Shown in pieces: positions 18,776 through 27,223 of a stretch of 64,000 nt of DNA. How positions within the stretch are numbered: the stretch's first letter is position 1; the number at the start of each line of letters is the position of its first letter. Below the pieces are notes generated by a model, which saw only the letters and a program-made list of their open reading frames with translations, was not told the origin of the DNA and ran no database searches. The DNA is from Microcosmobacter sp040493455. GTDB lineage: Bacteria; Bacteroidota; Bacteroidia; Flavobacteriales; Flavobacteriaceae. Where the stretch lies: positions 1 to 64,000 of the forward strand of contig NZ_JANFDA010000006.1 of NCBI RefSeq assembly GCF_040493455.1. The letters are read 5' to 3'. The position numbers were made by a program, and so were the translations under genes.

Positions 18776-18988
18776 TTATACGTTTTTATTTTCGGTTAAT
18801 AGTTGCTGTTCTAACTCTTCCAACTTTTTGAGCTCTTTTTCAAGACGCTTATTTTCAACTTGTATTTGTTTTTGATCTGAACTAAAGTCACTTGACCCAA
18901 ACAGTATTCTTTTTATAATTTTTAGAATTTTCAAAGGCTCTAGTTTTAAGAATTCGAAATGATTAACTCTTCCGATTTTAATCTTCAT
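18776..18988 (-). CDS. Tiny coiled-coil ORF upstream of giant A
   Basis: This frame of up to 70 codons ends 1 nt before the giant ATG. The C-terminal half (ENKRLEKELKKLEELEQQLL) is a charged coiled coil matching the ORF at 8031-8174. The ATG at 18988 directly abuts the predicted -7 box (18989-18996), so transcripts from that promoter would begin after it. The conserved TTG at 18934, which aligns with the other copy, is therefore the more likely start and gives 52 residues. No signal peptide or membrane segment is seen and no family is recognised. The 1-nt spacing implies translational coupling to the giant gene. Confidence 0.55.
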   Translation of the reverse strand: MKIKIGRVNHFEFLKLEPLKILKIIKRILFGSSDFSSDQKQIQVENKRLEKELKKLEELEQQLLTENKNV

Positions 18989-19049
18989 TAAAAGTATACT
19001 AGCATGTATGAAAATGAAGAATTTTGGCTATAGACAAATTATGAACAAA
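18989..19049 (-). promoter_or_regulatory. Promoter and direct-repeat operator upstream of the giant A transcription unit
   Basis: On the minus strand TTTGTTCATAATTTGTCTA (19049-19031) precedes TACTTTTA (18996-18989), one mismatch from TAnnTTTG. Spacing and intervening bases (AAAATTCTTC, TTTTCAT) closely match the other cassette at 8220-8280, although the flanking genes have diverged much more. Such conservation suggests a real regulatory site, probably bound by the LuxR-type HTH shared by both sensors. Confidence 0.6.
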
Positions 19050-19100
19050 ACAGATATTAATATTTGCAAACATCTGTTTATCAATATTTTAAAAAATATT

Positions 19101-22049
19101 TTAGAAACCTTTTAAAAACGCATCTAGATCTGTATCTGAAGTCATATTGAGCTTCTTTCTAAGGCGATATCGGCTTGTGTAGACAGAAGAAATGTCTACA
19201 TTTTGAAGTGTTGCAATGTCATGATTATCTAAACTAAGGCGTATTAATGAACATAACTTTAGTTCGGTTTTTGAAAGATCTGGATAGCGTTGCAATAGCG
19301 AATTATAAAACTCATTACTTAGCACATCAATGCGTTTTTGAAAGTTAATGTTACTAGCCATAACATTGTTCTTTTCTTTGATTTCTCTTTCCAGATCGAC
19401 TAAAGCAGCTCCTTTTTTTCTGCCTTTAGCCTCCTTAATCTCTTCCATTTTGGATAGTAAATAATTATTCCATTGCTGATTCTGAGATATATTAATGGCA
19501 AAGTCTGATAAATCTTTTTTCTTATATTCAATTTCCGTTTTAAGGAGTTTGTTTTCCATTTTTGTCAATTCTATACGTTGCCTTTTGCGCATTATATTTT
19601 CTCTATATAATAAAATCAACAAAAAGCCTGCAACTACAGATATGGAATACATCATATAAGCAACAAAACTGAGGTACCATGGAGGTTTTATTGAAAAGGC
19701 GAATTCTCCTATTTCGCTTTCAATACCGTATATATTTTTAGCTCTTACCTTGAAAGTATAATCTCCTCCTGGTAGGTTTGTGTATTCTTTCTTGTTCTTC
19801 ACAGACCAATCGGACCAATTATCGTCATAGCCTTCTAAAGCATATTGGTATTGTGTTTTTTCTGGCATATCATAGCTCGTAGACGCGTAAGAAAATGAGA
19901 TGGCTTTTCGAGAATAATTATACGTATCGGGCTGTCGTATTTTTTGATCGTCTAACCAATTGCCACTATACACCAACGAATCTTCTTCTATCAATACTTG
20001 CCTTATTAAAGCATGGTATTTAGCACCGTAAGGGCGTTTAATCTTAGAATTATATGTTATTAAGCCATCGAGCTTGCCTAAGTATAATCGATCAGTGTTA
20101 TGTGGGTCAGAGAATAAGCTAATAAAGGTAGTACCGATAGTTCTATTCAATTCTGGCACCTCTTGCCATGTATATTGATCGTTTTCGGGGACTAGTTTAA
20201 CTATGCTATTTTCTGTAGCATTAGTATATATCCATAAGGATTTATCAATAGCTTCTCTGATAATATTAACTGTTACAGTTGTATCAGCTAATCTAGGATG
20301 AAGTCTATCGTCCAATACCAATTGTCCAGTGATGCTATCAATTTTTCGCAATCCCACACTTGTGGCAAACTCTACTTTATTATTGATATAATATAATCTG
20401 GAGCGAAATACGGTAGTAGTATCTTGTTTAGTGTAGCGCTGTTGAATTATTTGTAAAGTATCTTGACTATTAATCTGTCCTTGATCTAAAGATCCTGATT
20501 TTAAATCTGGTATTTCTAAGCGTAAGTAACCATTATTACGGGTTCCTAACCAAACGACACCTGGAGCTTCTTCTTCAATTTCTCTAATTTGTTCTTTAAC
20601 TTTAGGATAAACATATATTGGCTCCCATTTGTTTTCTACTTTACGCAATATGGCAAATCCATAGCTATTGCCTCCACTTCCGATGAAAACAATATTAGGG
20701 TCAAACCGAGATGCTTTCACCTTTACAGGAACCTCCTTATCTATAATTTTCAAAGCTTCATTATTTTCAAATTCAAAAGTCCCTAGATAGGGGAATGCAG
20801 CCATAAGTTTATCTCCATTTGATTCTAATGAAAAAACATTGTCTGTTATATCAGATACTTTTTGGAAACGGGTTGAGACACTATCTGAAGCCATCTTGTA
20901 AACACCTAAATTTGAAGCTATGTATAATTCCCCTTTGTGCACCTTAAAGTCTTTCACTCTACCTTCTAATTGAGATTCTACTCCAAAACATTGTAATGGA
21001 CTAGGCGTTTCTATTCTTGAAACCCCTTGGGAAGTTGCTAGCCATAATCCTCCTTGAGAATCGATGTAAGAGCCCAAAATATTGTTGCTCAACAATCCTA
21101 AAGACTTATTAATTTCTTGTAGAATTTGACCTTGTTCATTAATAATCAATAATCCTGCTTTATTGGTAGATAATGCCAAGGTACCATCAGATAATCTTTG
21201 TATATCGTATATTCGATTAGTTGCTAAAAGGTTTTCCAGTTTCTCGCTTACGATATGTCTTCTTACCGCAGTTCCATCATAAGCAAAGAAGCCATTTGAT
21301 AAGGTACATATGAACAGTTCGTCACTGTTTTGAAAAGGAAGAACTCTTAAAACTTCTTTTTGAAGTATGCCTTTCCCTCCATAGATGGGTTTGGCTTCAT
21401 CATTTTCAAAAGTCATTATACCTTTCCGATAAACCCAAAAGTACAAGTCATTATCAATAATTGATACACCATTGACTTCTTCCTTTGTATCTATGGATTC
21501 ATAATTTAATGTAGTGGCTACACTATCACCTTCAATCTCATCGGGGTTGAAGCTTAAAATATGACCTAAGGACTGAACATAAACCCGACCTTCAAAATAA
21601 TGAATACTCCAAATATCTTTTAATTCATTGGAGAGTTTTGGAAGGCTATTCGTTAGTGACATGAATTTCAATTCTCCGGTATGGTCGTTGTCCAAGTATC
21701 CAAAATCGCCTTGAGCTCCGTAGTAAATTCTACCGTTAGGATCTTTCCCCAAAGAACGTACAGTAGTTTTATTTGGTGTTTCGTATAGCCTCCATGTGAT
21801 ACCATCAAATGTCAACAGGCCACTACTATTGCCTACATAGATAATCCCTTTTTCATCTTGAATTATGGCCCAGTTTTGCCTATGCGCGTTATAATCTGAA
21901 GGCTCGTAATGCGTCATGTAAGGCACACCGTAAAGTCTATGGCTTGTTGAATCTTTCTGTGCAAAAAGAGAAAGACTAATAATGATAAAAAAAGTACAGA
22001 CGAGTTCCTTGAGCATAGCTAATCTCATGGCCTTACTAATTATTCGCAA
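19101..22049 (-). CDS. One-component sensor-regulator: propeller, triple-Tyr domain, TM helix, LuxR-like HTH (copy A)
   Basis: This paralogue of 8342-11236 has 982 residues from the first ATG; the later ATG at 22016 (MLKELVCTFFII) gives a better signal peptide. The periplasmic part contains propeller-like blades (for example GLLSNNILGSYIDSQGGLWL) and a Y_Y_Y domain (TQYQYALEGYDDNWSDWS, LPGGDYTFKVRAKN). A membrane helix (SISVVAGFLLILLY), a coiled coil and a LuxR-like HTH (LSKTELKLCSLIRL, DISSVYTSRYRLRKKLNM) follow. It has no kinase or receiver domain. The output end is nearly identical to copy B, whereas the sensor differs, suggesting different signals but the same DNA site. The promoter with the direct repeat lies right after its stop, ahead of the giant A unit. 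Confidence 0.87.
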   Translation of the reverse strand: MRIISKAMRLAMLKELVCTFFIIISLSLFAQKDSTSHRLYGVPYMTHYEPSDYNAHRQNWAIIQDEKGIIYVGNSSGLLTFDGITWRLYETPNKTTVRSLGKDPNGRIYYGAQGDFGYLDNDHTGELKFMSLTNSLPKLSNELKDIWSIHYFEGRVYVQSLGHILSFNPDEIEGDSVATTLNYESIDTKEEVNGVSIIDNDLYFWVYRKGIMTFENDEAKPIYGGKGILQKEVLRVLPFQNSDELFICTLSNGFFAYDGTAVRRHIVSEKLENLLATNRIYDIQRLSDGTLALSTNKAGLLIINEQGQILQEINKSLGLLSNNILGSYIDSQGGLWLATSQGVSRIETPSPLQCFGVESQLEGRVKDFKVHKGELYIASNLGVYKMASDSVSTRFQKVSDITDNVFSLESNGDKLMAAFPYLGTFEFENNEALKIIDKEVPVKVKASRFDPNIVFIGSGGNSYGFAILRKVENKWEPIYVYPKVKEQIREIEEEAPGVVWLGTRNNGYLRLEIPDLKSGSLDQGQINSQDTLQIIQQRYTKQDTTTVFRSRLYYINNKVEFATSVGLRKIDSITGQLVLDDRLHPRLADTTVTVNIIREAIDKSLWIYTNATENSIVKLVPENDQYTWQEVPELNRTIGTTFISLFSDPHNTDRLYLGKLDGLITYNSKIKRPYGAKYHALIRQVLIEEDSLVYSGNWLDDQKIRQPDTYNYSRKAISFSYASTSYDMPEKTQYQYALEGYDDNWSDWSVKNKKEYTNLPGGDYTFKVRAKNIYGIESEIGEFAFSIKPPWYLSFVAYMMYSISVVAGFLLILLYRENIMRKRQRIELTKMENKLLKTEIEYKKKDLSDFAINISQNQQWNNYLLSKMEEIKEAKGRKKGAALVDLEREIKEKNNVMASNINFQKRIDVLSNEFYNSLLQRYPDLSKTELKLCSLIRLSLDNHDIATLQNVDISSVYTSRYRLRKKLNMTSDTDLDAFLKGF

Positions 22050-22180
22050 AACCTAGGCTAAGTTAATAAAACTTTATTCTAGAATATAGTTTCACCTCAT
22101 ATAACTATGTATTATTAGAGTTAAAGCAGTTGATTTTTTATTAATAATTACTTCCTTTAATTATATTTACAAAAAAAGCA

Positions 22181-23455
22181 ATGATGAGATATAGATATAC
22201 CTACCTCGCAGTATTAATGATACTACTATTTTCTGGATGTCAGTCCGATGACGACACAACTTCTCCTCCACCTACACCAGATTTAACTGAAAATATAGAT
22301 GTGTATAATGCCAGTCTCGTAGAAAACAATTTGGTTTTGGCTATAGAAAATGGTGGCGAAGTATCTTACCTACTCGATAAAGCTGGAAACAGGGTAAAGG
22401 AATGGAATTTTGACAGTAGATTAGGTAATGACCTTGAGTTAATGGATGATGGCCGCCTTATTGGTATGTTTAAAGCTGAAGGTCCTGATTTTAGTTTTGG
22501 TGGTTTTGGTGGCTTATTAAAAATCTTAGATAGTGATGGCAATACGGAATGGGAATACACTTACTCTAATGCTAATGAATTAGCGCACCATGATGTAGAA
22601 ATGCTTCCTAATGGAAATGTACTTTTTATTGCTTGGGAAAGAATAGGTTCGATTGCTGCTGCTGGTGAAGGTGTAAATAGTACTGTTGATATTTTTCCTG
22701 AAGTTCTCTTAGAAATAAACCCAAGTAATAATGAAATTGTTTGGCAATGGCACAGCATGGATCATATAGTTCAGGACATGTTCCCAACAGCCAATAATTT
22801 TGGTGATGTTAGTGATAATCCTCAGCTAATTGATATTAACTACAATATTGTTGAAAATGGAGACATTATGCATGCCAATGGTATTGATTACGATCCCATC
22901 AACGATCTTATTTACTTTAGTATAAATGGCTATAGTGAAGTTTGGGTTATAGATCATAGTACGACTACGGAAGAAGCTGCAACAAGTTCTGGTGGTAACT
23001 TTAACAAAGGTGGCGACTTAGTCTACAGGTTTGGTAATCCTGAAGCTTATGATAATGTTGGTACGCGCCTTTTCTATAACAATCATTTCCCTAATTTATT
23101 AGAAGGCAATGAGCCTGGAGCAGGAAATATTTTAGTCTACAATAATGGCAATGACGTTGAACAATCTACTGTTTATGAATTGGATTTACCTGAGCCACTT
23201 AGTTTGACAGCCAATGCTAATAATGAGCCTGCTATTGTATGGAGTTTTACTGATCCTGATCTATTCTTTGGTAGAATTTCTGGAGCTGTACGTTTACCTG
23301 GAGGAAATACCTTGATTGCTGAAGGTGATTTTGGTTTATGGGAAGTAACACCTCAAGGACAGGTTGCCTGGAAATACAATGGTCTTGGCACAAGTTTTTG
23401 GAGATGCTATGGTTATAGTCTAGATTCTGAAGCGATATCTAATGTAGGGCTATAA
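22181..23455 (+). CDS. Aryl-sulfotransferase-like lipoprotein
   Basis: This 424-residue protein has a lipoprotein signal (LMILLFSGCQS, Cys near residue 20) followed by a Ser/Thr/Pro linker, so it is probably anchored in a membrane facing the periplasm or the outside. The body has the repeated blade pattern of the arylsulfotransferase (ASST) family: GNDLELMDDGRLIGMF, HHDVEMLPNGNVLFIAWE, EINPSNNEIVWQW, HANGIDYDPINDLIYFS and GGNTLIAEGDFGLWEV. Family members transfer sulfate between phenols, but many Bacteroidota homologues are uncharacterised and the substrate cannot be told. It is transcribed away from the sensor gene and ends in its own terminator. Confidence 0.8.
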   Translation: MMRYRYTYLAVLMILLFSGCQSDDDTTSPPPTPDLTENIDVYNASLVENNLVLAIENGGEVSYLLDKAGNRVKEWNFDSRLGNDLELMDDGRLIGMFKAEGPDFSFGGFGGLLKILDSDGNTEWEYTYSNANELAHHDVEMLPNGNVLFIAWERIGSIAAAGEGVNSTVDIFPEVLLEINPSNNEIVWQWHSMDHIVQDMFPTANNFGDVSDNPQLIDINYNIVENGDIMHANGIDYDPINDLIYFSINGYSEVWVIDHSTTTEEAATSSGGNFNKGGDLVYRFGNPEAYDNVGTRLFYNNHFPNLLEGNEPGAGNILVYNNGNDVEQSTVYELDLPEPLSLTANANNEPAIVWSFTDPDLFFGRISGAVRLPGGNTLIAEGDFGLWEVTPQGQVAWKYNGLGTSFWRCYGYSLDSEAISNVGL

Positions 23456-23489
23456 AAAAGCCTCAAGCATAAACATACTCAAGGCTTTT
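23456..23489 (+). terminator. Terminator between converging genes
   Basis: AAAAGCCT (23456-23463) pairs with AGGCTTTT (23482-23489) across an 18-nt loop. It begins immediately after the stop of the sulfotransferase gene. The symmetric A/T flanks would also let it stop transcripts arriving from the opposite gene. Confidence 0.6.
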
Positions 23490-23506
23490 CATAATTGCCC
23501 GACTGG

Positions 23507-24580
23507 TTAATCGAAATCAAAACGTATACCAAGTGACACATTATTTTGATCTACAGATTGGTCTTTGAATATTGTGTTGAGGTCGTATTTAAGATACAAA
23601 CTTGTATTGCCTACTCCAACATATCCACTAAGTCCATAGACAAAATCTGACGTGTTGTAATTGCGACGTATCTTTTGCTTTACTCTATCTCCATCTTCTT
23701 TGAACTTTAGCTTCTGCTGTGTGCCTATTCTGAATCCTGCATATCCTCCAATACCTACTTTGAATTTCTTATACGTGCTGTATCTAAAGTAAGTCTTACG
23801 CTCTATTTTACGTGAAGGCCCAAACTCCAAGTGAACAGGGAATACAAGATTAGTCACTCTAAACTCGGATTTCCTAAGATCTGTTGGAAAGGTTTCCAAA
23901 GTTGTCATGTCTCCATTTTGAACAAAATACTGATCGTCTTTTGGGTTTAGTTTATTCCATTGAAATGAGAATCCATACTTAAGGCGAAGTGCATTAGATT
24001 CTTTTAATAATCTATACTTCCAAGCCCAACCCAGTTCAACAAAACCTGAACCTCCAATTTTGTAAGGTGTATCACTTAGCCCTTTTCCTTCTATTATGGA
24101 GTTGTTGAGTCCTATGGCAAATACTAAATCGCTTGTTGTTCTTCTATCATATTTTCGAGGTTTGTTCTTAGATCGGATGCTAAACCCTGTGAATTTTCCT
24201 ATGCTAACTCCTATCTGGGTAACTTCAACATTATCATCTTTGTAGTCTTCTTCATTACGTTCTAATAAAGCAATTTTATTATCTATAATTGCCAATCTAT
24301 TCTCAATATTTAAAGCGCGTTTTTTTGCTAATTCCTTTTTTAGCTTGTCGGCTTCTGCTTGTGTTAACTCCCCTCTTTCTAAGCGCTCATTAACGGATTC
24401 AATCTCTGTCTTAAGGAACTCTCGTTCTTCTTTTTTGATCGTTTCTTTAAGCTCTTTCAAAGATTGAATCTTGTAATAGTTTTTTGTTTCGGTACTATCT
24501 TTTGAGACTTCTTGTGCTTCTAATTGTGTTGCGCTAAGACATAGGATTAGCAGCACTACATATTTAGTAATAGTGTTCAT
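23507..24580 (-). CDS. Outer-membrane beta-barrel protein with N-terminal coiled coil
   Basis: This 357-residue protein has a signal peptide (VVLLILCLSATQLEAQ). Residues of about 35-115 form a Lys/Glu-rich coiled coil (ELKETIKKEEREFLKTEIE, ELTQAEADKLKKELAKK). The remaining 240 residues show alternating aromatic beta-strands (GGSGFVELGWAWKYRL, GIGGYAGFRIGTQQ, FVYGLSGYVGVGNTSLYLKYDL) and end in VSLGIRFDFD, an outer-membrane-type C-terminal strand. No specific family is recognised. It follows the ECF sigma and anti-sigma genes on the same strand after a 106-nt hairpin-bearing spacer, so it may be their target or signal partner. Confidence 0.75.
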   Translation of the reverse strand: MNTITKYVVLLILCLSATQLEAQEVSKDSTETKNYYKIQSLKELKETIKKEEREFLKTEIESVNERLERGELTQAEADKLKKELAKKRALNIENRLAIIDNKIALLERNEEDYKDDNVEVTQIGVSIGKFTGFSIRSKNKPRKYDRRTTSDLVFAIGLNNSIIEGKGLSDTPYKIGGSGFVELGWAWKYRLLKESNALRLKYGFSFQWNKLNPKDDQYFVQNGDMTTLETFPTDLRKSEFRVTNLVFPVHLEFGPSRKIERKTYFRYSTYKKFKVGIGGYAGFRIGTQQKLKFKEDGDRVKQKIRRNYNTSDFVYGLSGYVGVGNTSLYLKYDLNTIFKDQSVDQNNVSLGIRFDFD

Positions 24581-24608
24581 AATTGTTGTTTTTAATTGAT
24601 GTTGAATC

Positions 24609-24670
24609 GGTCACTCCGAGAGCTTCAGTGACCTAATGCTATTGTTTTTGATGACCGAGGCTCTCGGAGT
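24609..24670. repeat. Nested inverted repeats in an intercistronic spacer
   Basis: ACTCCGAGAGC (24613-24623) and GCTCTCGGAGT (24660-24670) form an 11-bp perfect inverted repeat around 36 nt. Inside it, GGTCACT (24609-24615) and AGTGACC (24627-24633) form a competing 7-bp hairpin. No T-run follows on either strand, so it is not an obvious terminator. It resembles the short palindromic elements at 44910, 54651 and 60119. Confidence 0.7.
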
Positions 24671-24686
24671 CATCATTTAACCTAAC

Positions 24687-25466
24687 TTAATTATTACGCT
24701 CGGCGACTGCAGTTTTGACCGAATCGTAACTATTTTTTAAGGCGTCAAAAACCTTAGCCCTAAAGGATTGTTCTAATTCGCCTTCAACGTCTTGAAGCAA
24801 TGCGTCTGCATCTACGGTTTTAGAACTCTCATTAAATATCTTGTTACTTAATAATTCTTTTTGTGCCAAATTGAGCAGCGAATCTATTTCGCGATCTGTA
24901 GCTTTCGTTCCATTGTCATTTAGTGTTGTAATTTGAGCAATGACATCTTTTACTTTTTGCTCTTCAAAACTTAACTCTGCCTTATTTAGAGCAACAACAC
25001 TTTCCTCTTGTTCAGTTTCTTTCTTGGTATCATTGAATGCTACAAGCTCTTTCTTTGGTGTTTTAATGACCTGATTTGCTTTTTGTTTTGCCTTTGGTTG
25101 CTTCAGAATATTATCTGGTTTAACAGCATCTTTTTTCTCTTCAGGTATAGTGATTTCATCTTCAACGTCATTCTTCTCTACATCTTCTAAAACGATAGCT
25201 TCCTCTATTGTATCGTTAGTATCTTCGGTAGTATCTACAATTTCAGGAGTAATAGTTCCTTCTTCATTGTTAATGAACATAACGCCACTAAAAATGAGTA
25301 TCGCTACACTTGCCGCTATTCCTATCCACCAATAGCCAAATCTTTTACTCGATGATTCTTGTTCATCCAATCGACCTGCTAGTTTTGACCAAGCTTCACT
25401 AGATGGCTGTATAGTTCGCTTTTCGAGCTTTTCTTTCATGTTCTCCTCAAACTTAATTGGTGCCAT
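24687..25466 (-). CDS. Probable anti-sigma factor, single-pass membrane protein
   Basis: This 259-residue protein overlaps the ECF sigma gene by 14 nt. Residues of about 1-40 form a cytoplasmic helical segment (PSSEAWSKLAGRLDEQE), followed by one membrane helix (YWWIGIAASVAILIFSGVMF, residues 45-65). The rest is a long acidic, Glu/Lys-rich periplasmic tail without cysteines. This layout (short inside domain with an AWxKLxxRLD motif, one helix, low-complexity outside part) is common for Flavobacteriaceae proteins encoded after an ECF sigma. The anti-sigma role is inferred from position; no zinc-binding motif is present. Confidence 0.7.
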   Translation of the reverse strand: MAPIKFEENMKEKLEKRTIQPSSEAWSKLAGRLDEQESSSKRFGYWWIGIAASVAILIFSGVMFINNEEGTITPEIVDTTEDTNDTIEEAIVLEDVEKNDVEDEITIPEEKKDAVKPDNILKQPKAKQKANQVIKTPKKELVAFNDTKKETEQEESVVALNKAELSFEEQKVKDVIAQITTLNDNGTKATDREIDSLLNLAQKELLSNKIFNESSKTVDADALLQDVEGELEQSFRAKVFDALKNSYDSVKTAVAERNN

Positions 25467-26028
25467 AACTCGTTGTATTTAATTCTTTAATTCTTTGTTG
25501 TAGCAATTGTCTTGCTTTAAATAATTGAGACTTTGAAGTCCCTTCAGAGATGTTGAGCATCTCTGCAATTTCATAATGCTTATAGCCTTCAATAGCATAC
25601 ATTACGAATACCATTCTATAACCTTCTGGAAGCTGATCTATAACCTCTTGTATTTGCGCCACTTCCATTTCAGATTTAATATTATTAGAAGAATCTTCGT
25701 TGACTTCAATCTCTTCTACAGAAAATTCTATATTTTTTTGTTTCCTGATGAATGAGATAGATTCTCTAATCATTATTCGTCTTATCCAACCTTCAAAACT
25801 TCCGTCTGCTTTGAATGATTTCAAACTCTTGAAAACTTTAAAAAACCCATTGAGCATTGCTTCCTCTGCTTGTTGTAAGTCTTTGATATAATATCTACAG
25901 ACGCTTAGCATTTTTGGTGCATGGAGCTCATATATTATATGCTGTGCTTCGCGATTGTTTTTAATCGCTTTTTTTATAAGCTGAGCTTCGTTGTTATGCA
26001 GTTGAATAACTTTCAAAAGAGGGTTCAT
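25453..26028 (-). CDS. ECF-type RNA polymerase sigma factor
   Basis: At 191 residues this has the usual ECF size. Region 2 covers about residues 25-100 (AEEAMLNGFFKVFKSLKSF, then GSFEGWIRRIMIRESISFIRK, the -10 binding part). Region 4 covers about 125-185 (IDQLPEGYRMVFVMYAIEGYKHYEIAEML, then SEGTSKSQLFKARQLLQ, the HTH that reads the -35 element). It directs RNA polymerase to a small regulon, which cannot be read from this window. It starts the operon with the anti-sigma and probably the barrel gene. A possible -7 box AATATTTG lies just upstream, near 26055. Confidence 0.92.
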   Translation of the reverse strand: MNPLLKVIQLHNNEAQLIKKAIKNNREAQHIIYELHAPKMLSVCRYYIKDLQQAEEAMLNGFFKVFKSLKSFKADGSFEGWIRRIMIRESISFIRKQKNIEFSVEEIEVNEDSSNNIKSEMEVAQIQEVIDQLPEGYRMVFVMYAIEGYKHYEIAEMLNISEGTSKSQLFKARQLLQQRIKELNTTSYGTN

Positions 26029-26086
26029 TTAGTCTTCTATTTATAAAGACGCAAATATTGTGCAAAGGGTTGCCTGAGGTAAAAAA

Positions 26087-27064
26087 TTATTTTTTCCTAT
26101 CTATTACATAATTAACCATGAGCTCTAAAGAAGCCTTGTACTGTGAGTCTTCGTAGCCAGAAATTAACTGTAATGCTTCGTTTTTATAAGCATTCATTTT
26201 TTCGATGGCATATTCCAAACCTCCATTTTTCTTTACAAAGGCTATGACTTCCTTTACGCGCTTTTTGTCTTTATTATGATTCTTGATAGAATTGATGAGC
26301 CACTTTTTTTCTTTTTGAGAGCATTTATTAAGAACATGGATTAGTGGTAATGTCATTTTCTGTTCTTTGATGTCTATTCCTGTTGGCTTGCCTATTTTTT
26401 CTTCTCCATAGTCAAATAAATCATCTTTAATTTGAAAAGCCATACCAATAAGCTCACCGAACTTACGCATTGTTTCTACTTCGTTACTGGCAGGTTTTAC
26501 AGATGCTGCTCCCAAACTACAACAAGCTGCTATTAAGGTTGCCGTTTTCTGACGAATAATTTCATAATAGACAGGTTCAGTAATGTCCAACTGTCTTGCC
26601 TTTTCAATTTGGAGTAATTCGCCTTCACTCATTTCTCTTACTGCCACTGAGATAATTTTTAACAGATCAAAATCATTATTATCAATAGAGAGTAAGAGTC
26701 CTTTGGATAAGAGATAATCACCAATGAGGACTGCAATTTTGTTTTTCCAAAGTGCATTAATGGAGAAAAATCCGCGTCGCCTATTGCTATCATCTACGAC
26801 ATCATCATGAACTAAAGTAGCTGTGTGTATTAATTCTATTACTGAAGCACCTCGATAGGTTCTCTCACTCACAGTACCATTATTGAGCATTTTTGCCACC
26901 AAAAACACAAACATTGGTCGCATTTGCTTTCCTTTTCTGTTGACGATATAATGAGTGATACGATTGAGCAATGCTACTTTACTAGACATAGATAATTGGA
27001 ACTTTTGCTCAAAAAGATCCATCTCAAAAGCTATAGGCTGCTTTATTTGCTCTACAATTTTCAA
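26087..27064 (-). CDS. ispB: Polyprenyl diphosphate synthase (octaprenyl/heptaprenyl type)
   Basis: This 325-residue trans-prenyltransferase extends farnesyl or geranylgeranyl diphosphate with isopentenyl diphosphate to make the quinone side chain. The first Asp-rich motif is DDVVD (residues 87-91) and the second DDLFD (214-218). KGKQMRP near residue 45 binds diphosphate. Length and the LVHDDVVDDSNRRRG and IKDDLFDYGEEKIGKPTG blocks fit the long-chain family; Bacteroidota usually make menaquinone, so it probably supplies that tail. The chain length cannot be read from the sequence. It precedes the sigma gene by 58 nt on the same strand and may share transcripts. Confidence 0.88.
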   Translation of the reverse strand: MKIVEQIKQPIAFEMDLFEQKFQLSMSSKVALLNRITHYIVNRKGKQMRPMFVFLVAKMLNNGTVSERTYRGASVIELIHTATLVHDDVVDDSNRRRGFFSINALWKNKIAVLIGDYLLSKGLLLSIDNNDFDLLKIISVAVREMSEGELLQIEKARQLDITEPVYYEIIRQKTATLIAACCSLGAASVKPASNEVETMRKFGELIGMAFQIKDDLFDYGEEKIGKPTGIDIKEQKMTLPLIHVLNKCSQKEKKWLINSIKNHNKDKKRVKEVIAFVKKNGGLEYAIEKMNAYKNEALQLISGYEDSQYKASLELMVNYVIDRKK

Positions 27065-27223
27065 TAAAATAGAATTAAAATCATAAGTCTAGCAAACTTA
27101 AAAAAAATAGTGCCGTTCACCTACATAATCTGTATTTTGAAGGAAATAACACACAATACATACAATAACTAACTGTATTTTAGTAGCTTTACTTGTTGTT
27201 AATTAATCTAAAAAATCTTGTTT

